From: Candidatus Methanoperedens sp.
GTDB lineage: Archaea > Halobacteriota > Methanosarcinia > Methanosarcinales > Methanoperedenaceae
Assembly: GCA_027460605.1 (NCBI GenBank)
Contig: JAPZAN010000236.1
Coordinates: 1 to 36,093 of the forward strand
Length of the DNA: 36,093 nucleotides
Reading direction: 5' to 3'
In this document: positions 7,955-14,542 of the stretch, piece by piece
Layout of the letters: every line of letters begins with the position of its first letter
Position numbering within the stretch: the stretch's first letter is position 1
The notes under the pieces: generated by a model
What the model was told of the DNA's origin: nothing
Databases searched by the model: none
The model's input: only the letters and a program-made list of their open reading frames with translations
Program-made: the position numbers and the translations under genes

Positions 7955-9109
7955 ATGACAAGACAAGTTTATATGGACCACAGCGCGACAACGCCCGCCG
8001 ACCCTCTGGTCGTGGAAGCCATGCTTCCTTATTTTTCTGAAAAGTTTGGCAATCCTTCAAGCCTTTACACAATCGGAAGACAGGCAAGAAGAGCAATTGA
8101 GGAATCACGGCAGAAAGTCGCAGACCTTATCGGAGCAAAAAAAGAAGAGATAATATTCACGGGCAGCGGTACGGAATCAGACAACCTTGCAATAAAAGGG
8201 ATTGCGTACAGGAACAGGAAAAAGGGCGACCACATCATTACAAGCTCGATTGAACACCATGCCGTTCTGCACTCCTGCAAATACCTTGAAACCCAGGGAT
8301 TCAAGGTCACCTACATACCTGTGGACAAAGACGGGCTTGTGAACCCGAAGGACGTTGAAAAAGCCATCACACCCGGGACGATATTGATAACCATCATGCA
8401 TGCAAATAACGAAATCGGGACTGTCCAGCCCCTAGAGGAGATTGGTAAAATTGCGAAAGAAAAGAATATTCCTCTCCATACGGATTCAGTCCAGACTACA
8501 GGAAAAATCCCTGTGAACGTGGACACTCTCGGTGTTTCCCTGCTGTCGATGAGCGCCCATAAAATATACGGGCCAAAAGGCGTGGGAGCACTTTATCTTC
8601 GCAAAGGCACATTCGTAGAACCCCAATTGCATGGCGGCGGTCATGAAAGGAATCTCCGCTCAAGTACAGAAAATGTCCCCGGGATTGTTGGTTTCGGGAA
8701 AGCCTGCGAGCTTGCAAAGGAGCGCCTTCCAGAGGAGGCAAAATTGGCGGACTTAAGAGACAGGCTCATTAAAGGAATCCTCGAAATCAAGGATTCATAT
8801 CTTAACGGGCATCCTGTAAAACGACTTCCCAATAATGCGAATGTCAGGTTCAGCTATATTGAAGGCGAGTCCATGATATTGAACCTCGATATGAAAGGCG
8901 TGGCAGCATCAACCGGTTCTGCGTGTTCATCCACATCCCTTGAGCCTTCTCATGTCCTTATGGCTATAGGTTTGAAACCTGAAGAGGCGCACGGTTCTCT
9001 CAGGTTGACTATCGGGCGCGGGAACACACAGGAAGATGTGGATTATGTGGTTTCGGTGCTGCCCGAAATCGTGAATAAACTGCGGATGATATCACCATTG
9101 GCGAGGTAA
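7955..9109 (+). CDS. iscS: cysteine desulfurase (NifS/IscS family)
   Basis: This 384-residue PLP enzyme takes sulfur from cysteine as a persulfide for iron-sulfur cluster assembly. Features in order: YMDHSATTP at the N terminus, GSGTESDN near residue 71, active-site H102 in SSIEHHAV, the PLP lysine K203 in SAHKIYGPKG, RSSTENVPG, and the persulfide cysteine C324 in GSACSSTSLEPSHVL. The short active-site loop and SSTSLEPSHVL are typical of the NifS/archaeal IscS group. Length is normal. It is followed after four bases by iscU, so the two form a minimal ISC operon. Two palindromes upstream may control it. Confidence 0.95.
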   Translation: MTRQVYMDHSATTPADPLVVEAMLPYFSEKFGNPSSLYTIGRQARRAIEESRQKVADLIGAKKEEIIFTGSGTESDNLAIKGIAYRNRKKGDHIITSSIEHHAVLHSCKYLETQGFKVTYIPVDKDGLVNPKDVEKAITPGTILITIMHANNEIGTVQPLEEIGKIAKEKNIPLHTDSVQTTGKIPVNVDTLGVSLLSMSAHKIYGPKGVGALYLRKGTFVEPQLHGGGHERNLRSSTENVPGIVGFGKACELAKERLPEEAKLADLRDRLIKGILEIKDSYLNGHPVKRLPNNANVRFSYIEGESMILNLDMKGVAASTGSACSSTSLEPSHVLMAIGLKPEEAHGSLRLTIGRGNTQEDVDYVVSVLPEIVNKLRMISPLAR

Positions 9110-9113
9110 AAAT

Positions 9114-9548
9114 ATGACAGACGGATACAGCGAAAAAGTGATGGAACATTTTGCCAACCCGCGAAATGTGGGTGAGATAAAGGATGCCGATGGGATCGGG
9201 AAAGTCGGGAACCCGGTTTGCGGCGACCTTATGTGGATTTATATCAAGGTAAAAGATAACAGGCTTGAGGATGTGAAGTTCAAGACCTTTGGCTGCGGCG
9301 CGGCGATTGCCACAAGCAGTATGATTACAGAGCTTGCAAAAGGGAAGACGCTGGAAGAGGCTCTTAAAATTACACGCGGCGATGTGGCAGAGGCGCTTGA
9401 CGGGCTGCCGCCAATAAAGATGCACTGCTCAAATCTTGCTGCGGATGGATTGCATGCGGCGATAAAAGATTATCTTGAAAAAACCGGGAAGAAAATGGAG
9501 CTTCCGAAAATGGAACACGAAGATGAACACGCAGAGTCAAGCCTCTGA
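9114..9548 (+). CDS. iscU: iron-sulfur cluster scaffold IscU/NifU-like
   Basis: The 144-residue product begins YSEKVMEHFANPRNVG and carries the three scaffold cysteines C36 (NPVCGDLM), C61 (FGCGAA) and C105 (MHCSNL), with the assembly aspartate D38 and H104. It receives persulfide sulfur from the desulfurase encoded four bases upstream and builds transient [2Fe-2S] or [4Fe-4S] clusters. The C-terminal tail after residue 120 is acidic (EHEDEHAESS) and longer than in bacterial IscU. No frataxin, HscA or ferredoxin gene follows, as is usual in archaea. Confidence 0.94.
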   Translation: MTDGYSEKVMEHFANPRNVGEIKDADGIGKVGNPVCGDLMWIYIKVKDNRLEDVKFKTFGCGAAIATSSMITELAKGKTLEEALKITRGDVAEALDGLPPIKMHCSNLAADGLHAAIKDYLEKTGKKMELPKMEHEDEHAESSL

Positions 9549-9596
9549 AGGGCGTGTTCATCTCGCCTTCAGCTCGATTGGACTGATAATGCATCC

Positions 9597-10154
9597 ATGG
9601 TCGTCATGAATCTATACTTTGAGTTCGTCCTGATAACCTCATACATGGTTATCACCTACCACATGATAGCTATCAAATACAGGAAGTCAACAGGTTTTTC
9701 CGGTTTCACTCCAGTCTCAAAAGTATCCTGGGTCTCGCTTCACGTTTTCATCGTTTCAACCAACATATTTTTTTATTTCTGGTTTATTTCAAGAGACTTC
9801 AATCCTGTTCATATATTGTTAAGAGCCTCCGGGCTTTTGCTATTCGCTGTGGGTCTTTTATTCATTTTCTGGGGCATGTATACGCTTCGGAAAGCGGTTT
9901 TTGTCCCGGAGAATAAATTGGTTGCAGCAGGTCCTTACAGGTTTGCCCGCCATCCTATGTACTCTGGCGGGATTATCGGCGCTTTCGGGCTTGCCGTGTT
10001 TGCGGGTTCGGTGCTTGGGTTGGCATACTCTTTCCTCCTTGCGGTTGTGCTGTCACATATTTCTGATGCTGAAGAAGCCGACTTAATAGCAAGGTTTGGC
10101 AACGAGTACACTGAGTATGCAAAGAGAGTTCCTAAGCTTTTTCCGCATGTGTAG
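9597..10154 (+). CDS. isoprenylcysteine carboxyl methyltransferase-like membrane protein (ICMT/PEMT family)
   Basis: The 185-residue protein has about five hydrophobic segments and the C-terminal signature of the ICMT/PEMT superfamily: GPYRFARHPMYSGGI, then after a membrane hairpin the DAEEADLIARFGNEYTEYAKRVPKLFP segment. These residues bind SAM and the methyl acceptor in membrane methyltransferases. The acceptor is unknown; archaea and bacteria use such proteins on lipids, isoprenoids or protein cysteines. Both ATG 9597 and ATG 9606 (MNLYFEF) are possible starts. It lies 48 bases after iscU but has no obvious functional link with it. Confidence 0.8.
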   Translation: MVVMNLYFEFVLITSYMVITYHMIAIKYRKSTGFSGFTPVSKVSWVSLHVFIVSTNIFFYFWFISRDFNPVHILLRASGLLLFAVGLLFIFWGMYTLRKAVFVPENKLVAAGPYRFARHPMYSGGIIGAFGLAVFAGSVLGLAYSFLLAVVLSHISDAEEADLIARFGNEYTEYAKRVPKLFPHV

Positions 10155-10176
10155 AGGTATTCAAATACTGTATTTG

Positions 10177-10581
10177 TTATTCCGAAGGAATAAGTGATCT
10201 TATTTTTATAAGTCTTTTAACTTCCTCTACAGGAAGAAGAATTCCATACACCTCATCCACTTTTGGATTTGCCGGGTCTACACCATATTTTTCAATGTAT
10301 AGTTTCCTTGCGTCTTCTTCGATAGTTAAAGATTCATTTGTACTTATTCCACCAGTCGTGGTATTTCCATCCAATACCGTTCCTTCTAAATAATGAGGTA
10401 ACTCACCCCGTGCAAACTTTATATCATTTTCTGTTATGTTATATTTCAAATACTGGTCTTTTAGTTCTTCCTGTGTGTAGTCTAATTTATTTGGTATCGC
10501 GATGCTTGAATATGCAGCCAAAACTCCTATAAATATTATTAATAAAAGTGCTAACACGATTATTATTCTACTTTTATTCAT
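10177..10581 (-). CDS. small exported or membrane-anchored protein (134 aa), unknown
   Basis: The protein begins MNKSRIIIVLALLLIIFIGVLAAYSS, a signal peptide or N-terminal anchor, followed by an acidic soluble domain (LDYTQEELKDQYLKYNI, KLYIEKYGVDPANPKVDEVYG). A strong AGGAGGAAAAG site precedes the ATG. In this gene, as in 19856-20287, a copy of the same hairpin-rich leader lies upstream, but here the leader's TATA end is lost. The motif KVDEVYGILLPVEEVKRL recalls the VDEIYGIIDK segment of the neighbouring protease prodomain, so it may be a distant relative of that domain; this is a weak resemblance. Confidence 0.6.
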   Translation of the reverse strand: MNKSRIIIVLALLLIIFIGVLAAYSSIAIPNKLDYTQEELKDQYLKYNITENDIKFARGELPHYLEGTVLDGNTTTGGISTNESLTIEEDARKLYIEKYGVDPANPKVDEVYGILLPVEEVKRLIKIRSLIPSE

Positions 10582-10615
10582 CTTACTTTTCCTCCTTTAA
10601 TTCTTTTGTTTTGTT

Positions 10616-10816
10616 TATCCCAGAGGCAAAACCGGCAAGCTTTAAGTGATTTCAAAGCATACCTGACCATGCCTTCGGGCATCTGGGGTTCAGTTGCTCT
10701 TGCGGAACGGCTAAACCCCACGTTTTTTCACGGGCTATAAAATTCGTTGTTATAGTTTTTATCTCCCCAACCTGCCAACTTACCACCCATTTTTATGTAC
10801 AGGATTTATTCATCTG
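10616..10816 (-). promoter_or_regulatory. structured leader element, copy 1
   Basis: This is one of three related intergenic copies. It contains a GCTTT/AAAGC stem (10639-10658), a TGCC-TTCG-GGCA tetraloop hairpin (10669-10682) and a GC-rich stem TGGGGTTCAG/CTAAACCCCA (10684-10693 with 10721-10730), then the conserved stretch through 10816. Read on the minus strand, the mismatches in stems 1 and 3 become G-T wobbles, which favours a role as the 5' leader of the 10177-10581 gene. On the plus strand the GC stem is followed by TTTTTT, so a terminator is an alternative reading. The promoter part seen in copies 2 and 3 is missing. Confidence 0.55.
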
Positions 10817-10828
10817 GATTCGCATATC

Positions 10829-10924
10829 TCAACTTGCCTGCACCAATCCAAACATGTATATTCTATCCTTGCCAGCGTCACCAAAATCAATTGCATTATA
10901 AGCCGATGCCTCACGGATTTCCTG
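10829..10924 (-). pseudogene. subtilase (S8 protease) C-terminal tail, remnant A
   Basis: Minus-strand codons read QEIREASAYNAIDFG, then DAGKDRIYMFGLVQAS and a TGA stop (10829-10831). The pattern I-R-E-A-x-A-Y-N-A-I-D-x-G...G-K-D...Y-x-x-G-L-V-Q-A is the C-terminal end of archaeal and bacterial subtilisin-like proteases. The catalytic domain is absent. It abuts leader copy 1, where the promoter would otherwise be, so a recombination joined the end of a lost subtilase gene to the leader. Confidence 0.6.
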
Positions 10925-11077
10925 ACCTATTTCGAATTCAAGGATGTTTATGAGGAGGATTTTAGGACTTTTTTGGCTGAATTACGAGCCACAAAGGAGT
11001 GGACTTTCGTCAACTTCGAGCTTGAAATCTGGATGGCAAAGATTCCACAAAGGAGTAGAGAGAAGAGATTTCATTGA
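10905..11077 (+). other. gene fragment, unidentified C-terminus
   Basis: Plus-strand codons give a coherent, charged sequence LTDFLTYFEFKDVYEEDF, then LAELRATKEWTFVNFELEIWM and a TGA at 11075-11077. It has no start codon and looks like the C-terminal end of a soluble ferredoxin-fold-type enzyme; a resemblance to chlorite-dismutase-like proteins came to mind but I cannot support it. Together with the subtilase tail on the other strand it shows that 10820-11090 is a patchwork of broken genes. Confidence 0.3.
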
Positions 11078-11093
11078 TAACTCCAATATTCTG

Positions 11094-11753
11094 TCATTGC
11101 TGTCGAACAAATAACCATACAAGGAGAATGGAAACCAATCCGCCGAATAATTCAAAACCAGACACTGATTTATTTGGAGCTTCGCCTGCTTGGGATGTGT
11201 TCCTGTTCTGGGGTGGAGTTACGCTCCTATTTTCATAAACTGTCATTGTCAATATGGGAGGGGCTGCGAGCTTGAATGCTACTGGAACTTCCTGAATGCC
11301 TATTGTTTTAGCTTCTTTGTCTATTATTCCATATATTTCATCAACAAGAGACGCATTCACAGTTGCATTTTCATAAAAATCTACATAGAAGAAGCCCTCC
11401 CAATCAAAACCAGACGAAATTACAGTCCCATTTGGATGAATATAAGGAAGCATGTTATCTCGTATCCCAATTCTAATTTTATCAAGCTTATCTAGCCAAC
11501 TTCGTCTTTCTTTATCGGTGGCATACTTAGGTATTATTCCCCGCGTCTCTATAACCTTAGGATCTTTTTTCAACTTTTCGAAAACTTCAGGCCCGAAGTC
11601 AGGGATATCTTTATCCTGAAGTTCAGAATCGTTCAATCCCAGTAAAACACGCTCCGGTATATCCTTTCTCTCTGAAAAATTGCCTCCATGTACAGTAATC
11701 GCAATACTAAGGATAACAAAAACTACTATCAAAAAATACTTCTGTTTTCCCAT
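11094..11753 (-). CDS. membrane-anchored paralogue of the protease prodomain
   Basis: This 219-residue protein has an N-terminal signal (KYFLIVVFVILSIAITVHG) and a C-terminal anchor (FGGLVSILLVWLFV, tail RQQ) preceded by SGFE, close to a PGF-CTERM-type sorting tail but with Ser for Pro. Residues about 31-170 are nearly identical to residues 40-180 of the protease encoded 56 bases upstream (LPERVLLGLNDSELQDKDIP, GFDWEGFFYVDFYENATVNA), yet the catalytic domain is missing. The start is ATG 11753, five bases after GGAGG; the earlier in-frame ATGs lack a ribosome site. I infer an inhibitor, folding helper or anchor acting on the protease in trans. Co-transcription with it is likely. Confidence 0.7.
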   Translation of the reverse strand: MGKQKYFLIVVFVILSIAITVHGGNFSERKDIPERVLLGLNDSELQDKDIPDFGPEVFEKLKKDPKVIETRGIIPKYATDKERRSWLDKLDKIRIGIRDNMLPYIHPNGTVISSGFDWEGFFYVDFYENATVNASLVDEIYGIIDKEAKTIGIQEVPVAFKLAAPPILTMTVYENRSVTPPQNRNTSQAGEAPNKSVSGFELFGGLVSILLVWLFVRQQ

Positions 11754-11809
11754 TTTTTCCTCCATAAAAAATAAAGGGGATATCAATTAACGACATCCCG
11801 CATATATCT

Positions 11810-12946
11810 CTACCTAGTAAGAACATTTACGCTCAAACTATTCTTTACGTTAGAAATCTTGGAAAAATATGAGCTACCAAAAATTCCTGCGTTAATTCCC
11901 GCTATGAAACGATTAGAATTAGCATCCAAATACCATACTGGTGCGCCACTATCTCCTCCTTCGGTATAGTACGTCGCAAATGCCTGATCGTATAGATGAT
12001 AACCGTTCCAATATACTTCACCGAAACTTGTCACAGTTCCTCCGTTTACGCCTGTCGTCCTGCCCGATTTAAAAACTTGCATTCCAATAAATGGATCTAT
12101 AAAACCCTTCACTGGAACCCTTACTCCTCCGCCAATATGGATTGATGCTTCAACATTATTGTAGGGTACAAATGCTGCATCGGCAGTATTAGTTCCAACC
12201 TTCGAAACAGTTCCGGCTTGATACCCAGATTGCGAAGTATCTGGTTGGTATACCACTGTACCAACTATAGGAGCAAAGTGATTTGCTACTACATAGCCTT
12301 TATTTCCATTGGTATCCTGTGCAGCAAAGCCCAATGTACCAATTCCACCACTTGCTCCGTTAACTACTTGCACTCCTCCGATTACAGGACGGTAGTAATC
12401 TTGATAACCTGCCAATGTCAACTTGGGAGGACCTGAGACCTTAAATTCTACTGGGACTTCCTGAATTCCTATCTTAATAGCTTGTTTATCTATTATAGCA
12501 TAGATTTCATCAACAAGAGACGCATTCACAGTTGCATTTTCATAAAAATCTACATAGAAGAAGCCCTCCCAATCAAAACCATACGAAATTACAGTCCCAT
12601 TTGGATGAATATAAGGAAGCATATCATTTCGTATACCTATTCTAATTTTGTCGAGTTTATCGAGCCAGCTTCGTCTTTCTGTATCGGTTGTGTACTTAGG
12701 TATTATTCCCCGCGTCTCTATAACCTTTGGATCTTTCTTCATCTTTTCAAAAACTTCCGGCCCGAAGTCAGGGATATCTTTATCCTGAAGTTCAGAATCG
12801 TTCAGTCCCAGTAAAACACGTTCCGGTAGATCTTTCGGAAATTTTTTGAATTCTTTGTTTGGGGCGGCGGTACCAGCAAATGCTAATGCGACCAGCAGCA
12901 TCACCGCAAGCATCGCGCCTAATTGCATTCCTTTATTTTTCTTCAT
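11810..12946 (-). CDS. secreted chymotrypsin-fold (S1-like) serine protease with prodomain
   Basis: The 378-residue precursor has a signal peptide (residues 8-28, ending FAGTAA), a prodomain of about residues 35-180, and a trypsin-like domain from about 187. The putative triad is H223 (VVANHFA), D256 (NTADAAFVPY) and S333 (TEGGDSGAPVW), with GRTTGVNGGTV between, much like streptogrisin and related S1 enzymes. It should act outside the cell after removal of the prodomain. A good GGAG site precedes ATG 12946, and a ~240-base structured leader with TATA box lies upstream. The prodomain is duplicated in the next gene downstream at high DNA identity. Substrate unknown. Confidence 0.82.
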   Translation of the reverse strand: MKKNKGMQLGAMLAVMLLVALAFAGTAAPNKEFKKFPKDLPERVLLGLNDSELQDKDIPDFGPEVFEKMKKDPKVIETRGIIPKYTTDTERRSWLDKLDKIRIGIRNDMLPYIHPNGTVISYGFDWEGFFYVDFYENATVNASLVDEIYAIIDKQAIKIGIQEVPVEFKVSGPPKLTLAGYQDYYRPVIGGVQVVNGASGGIGTLGFAAQDTNGNKGYVVANHFAPIVGTVVYQPDTSQSGYQAGTVSKVGTNTADAAFVPYNNVEASIHIGGGVRVPVKGFIDPFIGMQVFKSGRTTGVNGGTVTSFGEVYWNGYHLYDQAFATYYTEGGDSGAPVWYLDANSNRFIAGINAGIFGSSYFSKISNVKNSLSVNVLTR

Positions 12947-12964
12947 ATTTTTATTTCTCCTTTA

Positions 12965-13195
12965 TATTTTCTTTTCTTTGCTACCCTCATCAGGCACGGC
13001 GCTGGCTTTAAGTAAACATAAAGCAAATACTACCATGCCTTCGGGCAATGCTGGGGCTCAGTAGCTCTCTTGAAGCGGCGACTGAGCCCCACGTTTTTTC
13101 ATGGGCTGTAAAATCCGTTGTTAGAGTTTTATCTCCCCAACCTGCCAACATTACCACCCATTTTTAGTACAGGATTGTTCATCTGTACACCACCT
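12965..13195 (-). promoter_or_regulatory. structured leader element, copy 2 (protease leader)
   Basis: Elements match copies 1 and 3: stem GCTTTA/TAAAGC (13005-13010 with 13019-13024), hairpin TGCC-TTCG-GGCA (13036-13047), and stem TGGGGCTCAG/CTGAGCCCCA (13052-13061 with 13082-13091). Compared with the other copies both halves of stem 3 change together (T to C, A to G), so the pairing is kept. GTACAG...CTGTAC (13168-13187) forms another inverted repeat near the expected transcript start. On the minus strand this is the untranslated leader of the protease gene, about 240 bases. I match it to no riboswitch class I know. Confidence 0.6.
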
Positions 13196-13210
13196 AATTT
13201 TCATGTAATG

Positions 13211-13220
13211 TATATAAATT
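13211..13220 (-). promoter_or_regulatory. TATA box for the protease transcript
   Basis: TATATAAATT on the plus strand (AATTTATATA on the minus) lies about 25 bases before the GTACAG inverted repeat. The same box occurs at 20541-20550 in copy 3 but is absent from copy 1. Confidence 0.55.
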
Positions 13221-13317
13221 TATCGTTTTTTTACTTTTAAATAATAAATTCAAAAAAGAAATATTTATATTAACAAACAATATATCAAAATTAGAAAAAA
13301 CGGTTAGTTAAAACAAA

Positions 13318-13451
13318 TTGAAATACGGAGGAGTTGGAATTTTCAAAAACAATCCATACATATCAATCCTTAAATTAAAAGGAAGTATCGTTGACATCTC
13401 TGTTGTAGCGGTAACCTGCGCTGTTCTGGGAGTCTGGGATTACAGGACAGC
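13318..13451 (+). pseudogene. truncated UbiA prenyltransferase gene (5' fragment)
   Basis: Codons from TTG 13318 give KYGGVGIFKNNPYISILKLK and on to GVWDYRTA, identical to the first ~45 residues of the intact gene at 20649 apart from N to K near residue 10 and a change at the break. After 13451 the sequence becomes unrelated (a subtilase tail on the other strand). The promoter TATA (about 13260-13270) and the GGAGGAG site are preserved, so a short aberrant peptide could still be made. Confidence 0.85.
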
Positions 13452-13459
13452 TATAAAAA

Positions 13460-13567
13460 TTAGCCAGCCTGCACTAACCCGAATCCATAAATACTGCGTA
13501 CGCCTCCTAGATCAACTGCATTATAGGCCAGTGCGTCGCAGATACCGATTCCTTTTCTCTGCATCAT
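13460..13567 (-). pseudogene. subtilase C-terminal tail, remnant B
   Basis: Minus-strand codons read MQRKGIGICDALAYNAVDLG, then GVRSIYGFGLVQAG and a TAA stop (13460-13462). This is the same C-terminal subtilase motif as remnant A (A-Y-N-A-[IV]-D-x-G, then Y-G-x-G-L-V-Q-A), with different surrounding residues. It starts directly at the break of the truncated ubiA copy and lies just after the end of the ABC operon. No catalytic domain is present. Confidence 0.6.
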
Positions 13568-13586
13568 TTAATTGGTACTACACTGA

Positions 13587-14540
13587 TTACTCTACTAGCT
13601 TCAAAAATACCCTCTGCAAATCCATTCTTTCTTCCTCAAATCTGGATATGGTTCCGCCTATGGACTTTACTGCCACAGCTATCTCCATGCGCGTGCCCAT
13701 ATCCGTCAGCAGCGAGATATGACTGTTAACTGGCTCAACAGAACGCACGCCTTTTAGTCCTCTCAAGCCCTCTATAACCCTCTGCACTGGCAAGTCCTGG
13801 ACTTCAAGTGCGTATCTTACTCCTTCTTTTTCTCTTACCTTATTCCTGAGTTCCTCCACCGAACCTACGGCGAGCAACTTGCCTCTTGCGATAACGCCTA
13901 TCCTGTCGCATATTTCCTCAACCTCTGCCATGCTGTGACTGCTCAAAAATACTGTTACGCCTTTTTCTTTGCTGAGCTTTTTTATCAAATCCCGCATCAT
14001 CTGTGCACCTAGGGGATCGATGCCGCTGGTGGGTTCGTCAAGGAACAGAACACTTGGCTCATTAATCAGCGCTTGGGCGAGACCGAAACGCTTCCTCATG
14101 CCTGTTGAGAATCCTCCAGTCCTCTGGTCTACGGCACGTCCAAGACCCACAAGCTCAAGTAAATCAACAATCCGCTTCTCTCTTGTTTTTTCATCAATAT
14201 CGTAGAGCTTTGCATAGAACCTGAGATTCTGTCTTGCCGTGAGATTATCATAGTATCCAGCAGGCTCTGGCAAAACACCTGTTGCTTCCCTTATCCTGAT
14301 AACTTCTCTCACAATATCAAAGCCTGCTACTTTGCCTGTGCCGCTTGTTGGTTCAAGCAAGCCAATGAGCATTTTCATAGTAGTGGTCTTGCCTGCGCCG
14401 TTTGGACCTACAAAGCCAAAGACCTCACCCTTTTTAACGCTAAGATTAAGCGAATCCACCGCTACAAGTTCATTCTGCTTACCAAAACGTTTGGTAAGAT
14501 TTATGGTTTCTATAATATTTTCATTTTTTTCTGTATGCAT
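13587..14540 (-). CDS. ABC transporter ATP-binding protein (ABC-2/NatA type)
   Basis: The 317-residue ATPase powers the two permeases of the operon. Visible motifs are Walker A GPNGAGKTTTMKML (about residues 40-52), the Q-loop region GVLPEPAGYYDNLT, signature FSTGMRKRFGLAQAL, Walker B SVLFLDEPTSGIDP and the switch histidine in LSSHSMAEVE. A C-terminal ~90-residue extension after the ATPase core is common in NatA/CcmA-like exporters. It is the last gene of the operon, two bases after the NEW3-protein gene. Substrate unknown; the adjoining genes point to export of, or membrane processes linked to, cell-surface proteins. Confidence 0.92.
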   Translation of the reverse strand: MHTEKNENIIETINLTKRFGKQNELVAVDSLNLSVKKGEVFGFVGPNGAGKTTTMKMLIGLLEPTSGTGKVAGFDIVREVIRIREATGVLPEPAGYYDNLTARQNLRFYAKLYDIDEKTREKRIVDLLELVGLGRAVDQRTGGFSTGMRKRFGLAQALINEPSVLFLDEPTSGIDPLGAQMMRDLIKKLSKEKGVTVFLSSHSMAEVEEICDRIGVIARGKLLAVGSVEELRNKVREKEGVRYALEVQDLPVQRVIEGLRGLKGVRSVEPVNSHISLLTDMGTRMEIAVAVKSIGGTISRFEEERMDLQRVFLKLVE

Positions 14541-14542
14541 GT

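Larger units (their letters stand above)
13094..13451. repeat. direct repeat, left copy (divergent promoter plus ubiA 5' end)
   Basis: This block is nearly identical to 20417-20782. It spans the upstream end of the leader, both divergent TATA boxes and the first ~45 codons of the UbiA gene, then similarity ends abruptly after GATTACAGGACAGC. The two copies are in the same orientation and bracket about 7 kb containing the ABC operon. Confidence 0.9.

Noticed and set aside
10616..10816. Possible known riboswitch (c-di-GMP, TPP or SAM class) in the repeated leader
   Set aside because: The conserved core sequences of these classes are absent; only the general multi-hairpin form is similar.
12965..13010. 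CTGATGAG on the minus strand, resembling a hammerhead ribozyme core
   Set aside because: The matching GAAA core and three stems are not in place, and leader copies 1 and 3 lack the word.
13318..13722. A 134-codon frame continuing past the truncated ubiA start
   Set aside because: Only the first ~45 codons match UbiA; the rest reads through a subtilase tail and the end of the ABC ATPase on the other strand, so it is not one gene.
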